From: Sipunculus nudus
Taxonomy: Eukaryota; Annelida; Sipuncula; Golfingiida; Sipunculidae
NCBI GenBank assembly: GCA_026874595.1
Contig: CM049309.1
Span: 45,848,079-45,912,078, forward strand
Reading direction: 5' to 3'
DNA: 64,000 nt
Below the pieces are notes generated by a model. That model was not told the DNA's origin, did no database searches, and was given only the letters and a program-made list of their open reading frames with translations. This document shows, piece after piece, positions 14,901 through 26,900 of the stretch (position 1 is the first letter of the stretch; each line of letters begins with the position of its first letter). The position numbers were made by a program, and so were the translations under genes.

Positions 14901-17900
14901 AGATGTTTTTATTAGTAAATTTTTATCTTTTCAGACTAAAGCCAATGTGGAATTTGACCTGAAAACAATGCGCTTAAAGTTTGAGCAGGAGAGTCTGTCC
15001 CACAAAGAAACCGTGGCCAAATTCAACGCAGATAAAAAGCACATCCTCATGTCAACAGAAGAGGCCAACATGGAAGCCATCAAAGGTGTGTATGGTTTGT
15101 GTATAGATACGCTATCACATATTTCTAGACTGTATATTGTGGTTGCCATTTTGTTTGCGAGGGTTTCAAATTCCCGTGAGGGGAATTATCGCGAAAATAA
15201 AACCTTCATGAAAAAGAGATCCCATTGTTGAAGGCAAAGTTGAAAAGTAAAAGGTTGACATTATGAATAAAACTAGCTTGCGTATATTCAAAGATTAATA
15301 AATTTATATGGCAGCAGATCTGTCCAAATGTCTGCCATTAATAAACAATATATTTTGTTCATAAGATTTTGTGCGCATAACAATTGATATAATCAATTCA
15401 CATATAACAGTTACACTCTGTATATAGGTCTGATCACAAAAATGGAACCGTTTTGAAACAATGAAAAAGTGAAAATCGTGAAATTTCAATCCCTTGATTA
15501 TGAAGCCAACCACAGTAACTGAAAGGATATTATGTGTAACATGGAAATATTTTCCATCTAAAATTAATGTCAGCTCACTCATTGGTATTTTCTGACTGGT
15601 GCAGTTTGTGTTATTTCATGGGGATATATCCAGATTGATTAAATACAGTTTCTGAAAAGCATGTAAAACTGTTTTCAGGGGGCATAATTCATTATTGTAT
15701 GTTATTAAATGTACATAAAGAAATTGTTTGGCGAGTGTGTATTTCATTTTAATAGGTTCAATGAGTAAAAAGTATGTAAATTAAAAGTATGTTTTCAGTT
15801 TAATTATTTTAATAGATTCCCAGCATATGTTCCCTGGGTTCAGAATCCCTTGCAAATGATTATCTGTAGCTTGTAAAAGGTATGTACATAATTCTGTATG
15901 GTGTATGTTACCATTAGAACAGTATTTGGAGTTATGAAAAAAAATATGTATTTAAACAATATCCAGAGGTCCAAGCAACACTTGACCAGGAGAAGATAGA
16001 ACGGCGGAGAATAGAACAACGACTACTCGAGGTGGAGAAAGAGAAAAATGCCATGTCAGTAGAAGTTATCCAGCTTCACCAGCAGGTGGAGGCACTGAAG
16101 TCAGACCTCAGGACGGAGTTTGACAAGGTATGATAGGAACTGTCCACAGTGTGTTAATTTACACTTACAGTATGTGAGATTAGATGTTAAAAGATAATTC
16201 CAGTTTGCTGCAAATAAAAATATATAGTATTGCCTCACTCATTATGATTGAAATAAAGTTATATACATCATGAAAAAAATTCATATGCTAGATTGAATAT
16301 AAAAGGAAAATAAATCCTATCACCTAAAACAATAATTGTCTTCCTCCACATAAATACTGCTTTATCTTTCATACCTAAATATGTATTTTATTCATTAATT
16401 ATCTAGTAGTCATTCAGTCACTTTCTTTGGCCCCATTAGTGGTCATTGTCTGAGGGTCTTAAAATTTACAACCTTTGATATAAAATATCTTTACAGGCCA
16501 AAAACCTGAGTCTGCAGGTTGAACAAGAAAACCAGAGGAGACAGATGGTGCAGAGTGAAGTGAAGACATACACCCAGCAAATATCACATTACAAGAGTGT
16601 GGAGGCAAGGCTGACACAGGTAAATACATACATACACCCAGCAGATATCCCATCACAAGAGTGTGGAGGCCAGGCTGACACAGGTAAATACATACATACA
16701 CCCAGCAGATATCACATAACAAGAGTGTGGAGGCCAGGCTCACACAGGTAAATACATACATACACCCAGCAGATATCACATAATAAGAGTGTGGAGGCCA
16801 GGCTCACACAGGTAAATACATACATACACCAAGCAAATATCACATTACAAGAGTGTGGAGGCCAGGCTCACACAGGTAAATACATACATACACCAAGCAA
16901 ATATCACATTACAAGAGTGTGGAGGCCAGGCTCACACAGGTAAATACATACATACACCAAGCAGATATCCCATTACAAGAGTGTGGAGGCCAGGCTCACA
17001 CAGGTAAATACATACATACACCCAGCAGATATCATATTACAAGAGTGTGGAGGCCAGGCTCACCCAGGAAAATACATACAAACACCCAGCAAATATCACA
17101 TTACAAGAGTGTGGAGGCCAGGCTCACACAGGTAAATACATACATACATCCAGCAGATATCACATAACAAGAGTGTGGAGGCCAGGCTCACACAGGTAAA
17201 TACATACATACACCCAGCAGATAGCATATTACAAGAGTGTGGAGGCCAGGCTCACACAGGAAAATACATACAAACACCCAGCAAATATCACATTACAAGA
17301 GTGTGGAGGCCAGGCTCACACAGGTAAATACATACATACATCCAGCAGATATCACATAACAAGAGTGTGGAGGCCAGGCTCACTCAGGTAAATACATACA
17401 TACACCCAGCAGATATCACATAAGAGTGTGGAAGCCAGGCTCACACAGGTAAATACATACAAACACCCAGCAAATATCACATTACAAGAGTGTGGAGGCC
17501 AGGCTCACACAGGTAAATACATACATACATCCAGCAGATATCACATAACAAGAGTGTGGAGGCCAGGCTCACACAGGTAAATACATACATACACCCAGCA
17601 GATAGCATATTACAAGAGTGTGGAGGCCAGGGTCACACAGGTAAATACATACAAAAACCCAGCAGATATCACATTACAAGAGTATGGAGGCCAAGCTCAC
17701 ACAGTTAAATACATACAACCAATAGATATCACATTACAAGAGTGTGGAGGTCAGGGTCACACAGGTAAATACATACAAAAACCCAGCAGATATCACATTA
17801 CAAGAGTGTGGAGGCCAGGCTCACACAGGTAAATATACTGTGGTTGCCTTTTTGTTCGCGAGGGTTTTAATTTCGCGATATTCGCGAATGGGAAATAATC

Positions 17901-20900
17901 GCGAAAATGAAACCCTCGGGAATAATCGGCCAATTGAGAATGTCCATCTTATTTAGTGTAATCAAAACTTGTATGGTAATAGGTTAAAACAGAGAGAATT
18001 TTTTTAATAAATTACATCCTTGCAGGTATAGGGAAATGTGAGCCTTAAATTTGAACTAAAACACCGATGCTGTGTGTACGGGCCTATCATTATATAAGAA
18101 AATGTCACAAACTCATGACTTATTCTCATTTTATAATACACACAGGTATATGGCTTTGCCAAAGATTTGATATAGGTTCTTGTGAGATCGCGAAAATGAA
18201 ACCCTCGCAAAACATTAAAAATGGAAAAATCACGAAATTTCAGCCTCGCGAATATGAAGCCAACCACAGTATACATACACCTAGCAGATATCACATAACA
18301 AGAGTGTGGAGGCCAGGCTCACACAGGTAAATACATACATACACCAAGCAGATATCACATAACAAGAGTGTGGAGGCCAGGCTCACACAGGTAAATACAT
18401 ACATACACCTAGCAGATATCACATTACAAGAGTGTGGAGGCCAGGCTCACCCAGGTAAATACATACATACACCCAGCAGATATCACATAACAAGAGTGTG
18501 GAGGCCAGGCTCACACAGGTAAATACATACATACACCCAGCAGATATCACATTACAAGAGTGTGGAGGCCAGGCTCACACAGTTAAATACATACATACAT
18601 CCAGCAGATATCACATAACAAGAGTGTGGAGGCCAGGCTCACACAGGTAACTACATACATACACCCAGCAGATATCACATAACAAGAGTGTGGAGGCCAG
18701 GCTCACACAGTTAAATACATACATACACCCAGCAGATATCACATAACAAGAGTGTGGAGGCCAGGCTCACACAGGTAAATACATACATACACCCAGCAGA
18801 TATCACATAACAAGAGTGTGGAGGCCAGGCTCACACAGGTAAATACATACATACACCCAGCAGATAGCATATTACAAGAGTGTGGAGGCCAGGCTCACAC
18901 AGGTAAATACATACATACACCCAGCAGATAGCATATTACAAGAGTGTGGAGGCCAGGCTCACACAGGTAAATACATACATACACCCAGCAGATAGCATAT
19001 TACAAGAGTGTGGAGGCCAGGCTCACACAGGTAAATACATACATACACCCAGCAGATATCACATAACAAGAGTGTGGAGGCCAGGCTCACACAGGTAAAT
19101 ACATACATACACCCAGCAGATAGCATATTACAAGAGTGTGGAGGCCAGGCTCACACAGGTAAATACATACATACACCCAGCAGATAGCATATTACAAGAG
19201 TGTGGAGGCCAGGCTTACACAGGTAAATACATACATACACCCAGCAGATATCCCATTACAAGAGTGTGGAGGCCAGGCTCACACAGTTAAATACATACAT
19301 ACACCCAGCAGATAGCATATTACAAGAGTGTGGAGGCCAGGCTCACACAGGTAAATACATACATACACCCAGCAGATAGCATATTACAAGAGTGTGGAGG
19401 CCAGGCTCACACAGGTAAATACATACATACACCCAGCAGATATCACATAACAAGAGTGTGGAGGCCAGGCTCACACAGGTAAATACATACATACACCTAG
19501 CAGATATCACATAACAAGAGTGTGGAGGCCAGGCTCACACAGGTAAATACATACATACACCAAGCAAATATCACATTACAAGAGTGTGGAGGCCAGGCTC
19601 ACACAGGTAACTACATACATACACCTAGCAGATATCACATAACAAGAGTGTGGAGGCCAGGCTCACACAGGTAAATACATACATACACCCAGCAGATATC
19701 ACATTACAAGAGTGTGGAGGCCAGGCTCACACAGGTAAATATATACATACACCTAGCAGATAGCATATAACAAGAGTGTGGAGGCCAGGCTCACACAGGT
19801 AAATACATACATACACCAAGCAGATATTCCATTACAAGAGTGTGGAGGCCAGGCTCTCACAGGTAAATATATATATACACCCAGCAGATATCACATAACA
19901 AGAGTGTGGAGGCCAGGCTCACACAGGTAAATACATACATACACCCAGCAGATATCACATTACAAGAGTGTGGAGGCCAGGCTCACATAGGTAAATACAT
20001 ACACCCAATAGATATCACATAACAAGAGAGTGGAGGCCAGGCTCACACAGGTTAATACAAACATACACCCAGCAGATATCACATTACAAGAGTGTAGACC
20101 AGGCTCACACAGGTAAATACATACATACAATCAGCAGATATCACATTACAAGAGTGTGGAGGCCAGGCTCACCCAGGTAAATACATACATACACCCAGCA
20201 GATATCACATAAGAAGAGTGTGGAGGCCAGGCTCACACAGGTAAATACATACATACACCCAGCAGATAGCATATTACAAGAGTGTGGAGGCCAGGCTCAC
20301 ACAGGTAAATACATACATACACCCAGCAGATAGCATATTACAAGAGTGTGGAGGCCAGGCTCACACAGGTAAATACATACATACACCCAGCAGATAGCAT
20401 ATTACAAGAGTGTGGAGGCCAGGCTCACACAGGTAAATACATACATACACCCAGCAGATATCACATTACAAGAGTGTGGAGGCCAGGCTCACACAGGTAA
20501 ATACATACATACACCCAGCAGATATCATATTACAAGAGTGTGGAGGCCAGGCTCACACAGGTAAATACATACATATACCCAGCAGATATCATATTACAAG
20601 AGTGTGGAGGCCAGGCTTACACAGGTAAATACATACATACACCCAGCAGATAGCATATTACAAGAGTGTGGAGGCCAGGCTCACACAGGTAAATACATAC
20701 ATACACCCAGCAGATATCATATTACAAGAGTGTGGAGGCCAGGCTCACACAGGTAAATACATACATACACCCAGCAGATATCATATTACAAGAGTGAGGA
20801 GGCCAGGCTTACACAGGTAAATACATACATACACCCAGCAGATAGCATATTACAAGAGTGTGGAGGCCAGGCTCACACAGGTAAATACATACATACACCC

Positions 20901-23900
20901 AGCAGATATCACATAACAAGAGTGTGGAGGCCAGGCTCACACAGGTAAATACATACATACACCTAGCAGATATCACATAACAAGAGTGTGGAGGCCAGGC
21001 TCACACAGGTAAATACATACATACACCCAGCAGATAGCATATTACAAGAGTGTGGAGGCCAGGCTCACACAGGTAAATACATACATACACCCAGCAGATA
21101 GCATATAACAAGAGTGTGGAGGCCAGGCTAACACAGGTAAATACATACATACACCCAGCAGATAGCATATTACAAGAGTGTGGAGGCCAGGCTCACACAG
21201 GTAAATACATACATACACCCAGCAGATATCATATTACAAGAGTGTGGAGGCCAGGCTCACACAGGTAAATACATACATACACCCAGCAGATATCATATTA
21301 CAAGAGTGAGGAGGCCAGGCTTACACAGGTAAATACATACATACACCCAGCAGATAGCATATTACAAGAGTGTGGAGGCCAGGCTCACACAGGTAAATAC
21401 ATACATACACCCAGCAGATATCACATAACAAGAGTGTGGAGGCCAGGCTCACACAGGTAAATACATACATACACCTAGCAGATATCACATAACAAGAGTG
21501 TGGAGGCCAGGCTCACACAGGTAAATACATACATACACCCAGCAGATAGCATATTACAAGAGTGTGGAGGCCAGGCTCACACAGGTAAATACATACATAC
21601 ACCCAGCAGATAGCATATAACAAGAGTGTGGAGGCCAGGCTAACACAGGTAAATACATACATACACCCAGCAGATAGCATATTACAAGAGTGTGGAGGCC
21701 AGGCTCACACAGGTAAATACATACATACACCCAGCAGATATCATATTACAAGAGTGTGGAGGCCAGGCTCACACAGGTAAATACATACATACACCCAGCA
21801 GATATCATATTACAAGAGTGTGGAGGCCAGGCTTACACAGGTAAATACATACATACACCCAGCAGATAGCATATTACAAGAGTGTGGAGGCCAGGCTCAC
21901 ACAGGTAAATACATACATACACCCAGCAGATAGCATATTACAAGAGTGCGGAGGCCAGGCTCACACAGGTAAATACATACATACACCCAGCAGATAGCAT
22001 ATTACAAGAGTGTGGAGGCCAGGCTCACACAGGTAAATACATACATACATACAGCAGATAGCATATTACAAGAGTGTGGAGGCCAGGCTCACACAGGTAA
22101 ATACATACATACACCCAGCAGATATCACATAACAAGAGTGTGGAGGCCAGGCTCACACAGGTAAATATATACATACACCCAGCAGATATCACATTACAAG
22201 AGTGTGGAGGCCAGGCTCACACAGGTAAATACATACATACATCCAGCAGATATCACATTACAAGAGTGTGGAGGCCAGGCTCACACAGGTAAATACATAC
22301 ATACACCCAGCAGATATCACATTACAAGAGTGTGGAGGCCAGGCTCACACAGGTAAATACATACATACATCCAGTAGATCACACAGTCATGAAATGGTTG
22401 AATGGGTAATACAAACAAATTTGTGTTGAAAATGATGCCACTCAATTTCCCTGAAGTAGTCTGTGCTCTTTATCAGTGTATATTATTGTTGTGCTAAGAT
22501 TAATATTGGTACTGTAGGATTTGACCTCCATGAGGGAACAGAAGAAGAGTGTGGAGGAGGAACTCAGAAAAGTCAAAGAGTAAGTGTTCACATCATAAAT
22601 ATTCATTAAATATCCTGTAAATTCCCTTCTGATGAATCAGTGAGTTTTTTTAGACACTATCACTATATGATCACTATATGAGTTTATTTAAACTGAGCAC
22701 AACTGGCACTCAGCCATCTTATTTAAAACCTGAAGTGTGAATTGGTGAGAATTTTAATCAGTTCAGTATACAGGTGTCTTTCCTCCAACATGCAAAAATC
22801 TATTTCCATTATTTAACTGAATTATTGCTTATTCATTTTATTATTTTATTTTTTTTTTGGTTTCAGCAACATGCTGGAGTATAACTCACTTTTAAATACT
22901 TTTTTGTTTCACATATCAGCACTTCTTATCTCATATATAGATATATATATATAGAAAAGAGTTGTGCTCAGCATGCCAGGTATTATTTGAAAAAAAAAGT
23001 ATTATACTTCTTGCCTATCAGGTTTTTTCTGATTTCAAGTCATAGTTAAAGCACTGGTTTGTGATGCAATTCAACATGTCATTTAATATTCTTGAATCAT
23101 ACCCAGTTAAAAATTGGTGACTTTCTAGTTGAAATATGTTTTAATTGGACTTCAACTTTTATCTTATTTAAATGTGTACCATTATTTTAATTGCATATAA
23201 TGTATTTTGAGCAAAGGTATTATTGTTAGTTTTACCTCTTGATTTGGTGTGTATCATTTGAATGAAATGTTAATATTTTTCAATTTATCATTCAGAGACC
23301 TGAATGTAAAAGGCCTACAAATGAAAGAGTTACAAGATCAGCTGGAGGAAGAAAATTACTTCTCGGTATGAATGACATATTTGAAATACTTTGCTCTTTA
23401 AAAGAAGTTGCTTGCCTAAACCTTGTGCTCATCTCCGGCTCTTGACCAGCATTTGTGAAATTTCAACTGAAACAGTTCATTTCAGTAAAAATTTAACAAA
23501 ACAGGCAACTATTTCACAGTAATCATGCATTGGTTGCCCTGAATTTTGCTATTTTTGTTGTCAATGGATAGCTTTATGAATATGAGACTGGTGCTACCTG
23601 GCAATGCGTTTCCACAAAACCCATTAGTTAACTAGTTAATCCTGCCAATTTGGTTTGCCAAGTCAAAATAGATAGACCAACTCATTTAGAGATCTGTTTT
23701 CTTCCATATTTCCCTTTAATTAAGTGTAATTTAAAACTATCAGGTTTATCTCCAGCTCTTTTATGTATAAATTTTCATAATGATAAGAATGTTACAGTCA
23801 TTTTATAGGGATCAATGGTAGAATTATTTATCCCTGATAGACAGCTGAGCAATGTGGCCCAAGGGTCTCTTGTTTGTATATTATATTATAGGTAGTGAAA

Positions 23901-26900
23901 GGTTAGATTTATTAAGAAGATTATCCCTGCAGTTTATGGAGTAATCACAGTGGATTCAGCGTACACCATGACAAATCCTCAGTTTCAGTTTTCAGAAGGG
24001 GCTGAAATTTAAAATGCATTTCCGCATTTGACATAAAGAATCACAACCAGCCATGCTGTATAACTTTCATGCAGGCAGCACAGAGTAAACTATACTATAA
24101 AATTGCATAATTTAGGTGGGACAATAGGGTATAACTGAATGTCCAAATAACACATCTAGATGATACATCACACTTTTGTGCAAAAGTTGTCACTCTCTGT
24201 TACTTTTGTATTGTTGTTGCCCAGACGCTGTACAAGACTCAGGTCCGGGAGCTGAAGGAAGATGTAGATGAGAAGGTCAAGGCCATGAGCGACCTGGAAA
24301 AAGACTTCAGTAAAGTAGAAAAAGACAGGTATGAATGCTATTCATGCTCTTCATGTATATGTTATAGGAATTGCTCGTTGCGGTAGGATAGAGGATATTT
24401 GTTTCTCATATCAAAATTAAGAGATTATTTTTGCATAACGGAGCTTGTAGATGTTTTCTAGATATCAGTCAAGTGTCCTGTAACCAGTCAGAACACAGCA
24501 GACTCATCATTCTGCAAGCTTCATCTATGCATTTACAGAAGATACATGATAAAAAAAGAAAATGAAAGTAATAAAGACAAGGCATATATACATCTGAGGC
24601 CTAAACAGTTTAAGAGAAGCCACTGAGGTTGTAAGTTTGACCAGTGGCACTGACAGGTAACCTACACTCAGCTTCAGTTTAATTTAATGGTGCTGAAATG
24701 TACAGTCTCTAACATGTGGGTACAGTTGAGAGTCACCACGGAGGTTCAACAGTTTGACAGTGATTCATATATGTGGGTGTTGCCTTTCAGGGACGGTTTA
24801 GAGTCAAGGCTACGGTTGATGGCAGCCAAGGCAGACTCGGAGCAACTGAACCGTTCGCTGGCTGAGGATCAACTTGCTAACGCTGAGAAAGAGAAGACGA
24901 TGATGAAGCTAGAAATGGAGGAGCTGCTGGCCCAGCACAGGTCAGACCTCAACAAGCGGGAGTTAACCATCAACGATGTAAGTCAAATTAAAGTTAGCCC
25001 CCCACAAACACACATACACAGGTCAGACCTCAACAAGCGGGAGTTAACCATCAATGACGTAAGTAAAATTATGGTCAGCCACTCCCCCCCCCCCCCCCCC
25101 CCACCCCCCACCCCCACCCCAAACACACACAGGTCAGACCTCAACAAGCGGGAGTTAACCATCAACGATGTAAGTCATCTGGCTTATCAGAACAGAAAAA
25201 AATTATGACATTTGAGGTGTTTTGAAAGTTTGGAAAGAGTTCTTTTGAAAAAATTGTTAAATGGCAGCTGCAGTTGGTGAAATACCATCATTCATTTTCA
25301 TCAGCTGCATCTAGTATGAGTTGTTGTTGAGAGCGCCATCTGTCTCCTACTAGCAGATCTAAGAATGCTTTCCTTTAAATCACAATCTAAACATTATCAT
25401 AGGTGCAGTCATAGAGAAGCAAGATTCCTCCCAGATTGAAAACTGTGTGTACTTGTATGCAGATATAAAGGGATCTTTGCTTCTTCAGCTATTACATGAG
25501 ATGTTAATATGCAGATATTAGGGTTTTTGCCCACTGTATAAATAAGTCATTTCCCAAGGATCATTTTCAAAGGTATTATAACTATGTGACTCACATCATC
25601 CTTTTTGTAACATATCACAATCTCATTTCTAAGTTCAGGGTGAATATAGTTACCTGTGAATAATTCAGAGTTTCACTGTTTAATGTGGTTGTAATAGAAA
25701 TAATTAAAAACCATGCTTCATTGATACAAAGTGTGAATCATGTTATTCAGGTGTTATGAAATATAAGTGTAAATTTGGTGATAATTTGATCTTGTGTTTG
25801 TGTAACAGTTGGAAAATGAGAAGAAGAAGATGTTTGGTAATCTGGAGCAGTCACTTCGCGAAAAAGACGAGCTCAACAACAAGATCAAGATGCTGACACA
25901 AGGTAACTCTGAGGCTGGTAATGTTTTGATCCTTTGATTGACAAACTTGACATACAATGGTCAATCTGCATGTGTTTAGTGTTATAACTAAATCATCAGA
26001 GTTGTGCCCCTCCTACAGCTATTACATTTTGCCCAAAAGTAATACACTAGAAGATACATAATGCATTCGAATTTTTATGATGGATTCATATGTCATTTGA
26101 AGAGAGCTGAAAGACATGGAAACAGGTCCTTTGTAAAAATGATCAATTGGAGATGTATGAAAACTAACATGTATATATATGTATAACATTTTTGTTTGTT
26201 GACAGAGCTTGCAGTGATGCAGTCAGATAACAGTCTGGATGAGGAGATAGAGAAGCTGAAGAAACAGATGGAAGAGGAGAAGATGAAGAAGATCCAGGTA
26301 ACATAGCATCATTATCTTACTATATTATGAGGATTTGAGTGTGGTCCAAAATAAGTGTTATTCCACTCAGACTTGGCTCATGCACATTCCCTAGCAACCA
26401 AACTCTCTCCACCCAAATACTTGTGTCAACACTGCTGTCAGAGTATGTTATAGTCATATCCCCACGCCTCATCAGACCCTGCTGGGTTTATTCTCCCAGG
26501 TTCTCAATACTGCTCATTAGGGCTGTCATTTTGCATACATACTAAATCCCAGATATGACAGGTTGTATGTTGAAATTATGGGTATACCTTTTATCTATCA
26601 AATAATACATCACAGCTCGGTGACTTGGACAGAATCGGGTGTAAGTGTGTTATAAGTGCATGCATAGAGATTGTTGCTTCATGTATCAATACATTTCCCT
26701 ATCTAAATTCCTGTGGGAAGCTTTAGCCCAAGAATGTTCATGGTAATGGCTTTACTCTGGTATGTTGCAGGCTGTGAACAAGCTGGCAGAAATTATGAAC
26801 AGGAAGGAGTTCTCATCCAACAAAAAGGATAAACGAGTCAGTTCTACAGACTTCAAGAAGAAGGAGAAGGAATGCAGGAAGCTGCAGCAGGAATTAACTC

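Larger units (their letters stand above)
16566..22376 (+). repeat. 64-bp minisatellite made of exon end plus splice donor, about 80 copies
   Basis: Each 64-bp unit starts at the donor (GTAAATACATACATACACCC), then carries a copy of the exon end (AGCAGATATCACATTACAAG, then AGTGTGGAGGCCAGGCTC, then ACACAG). The GTAAAT starts fall 64 bp apart, for example at 16620, 16684, 16748 and 16812. I estimate 19 units before and about 63 after the element that interrupts the array at 17836-18271. Unit variants include GATATCACATAAC, GATAGCATATTAC and CCTAGCAG. As 64 is not a multiple of 3 and many units contain TAA, the array is not coding. The last units fade at CCAGTAGATC near 22376. Confidence 0.97.

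Noticed and set aside
16545-18330. Open frames of 68-106 codons on both strands in the 64-bp array
   Set aside because: They are periodic products of a 64-bp repeat that shifts frame at every unit. The real coding part ends at 16619.
16620-22376. CRISPR-like array
   Set aside because: The units are contiguous 64-bp repeats without unique spacers, inside a eukaryotic intron.
24983-25165. Minus-strand frame with a Gly run
   Set aside because: Antisense of the exon-end repeats and the C-run in ROCK.
25325-25350. CTCF-like AGATGGCGC on the minus strand
   Set aside because: Only about 10 of 14 positions match, which is not enough.
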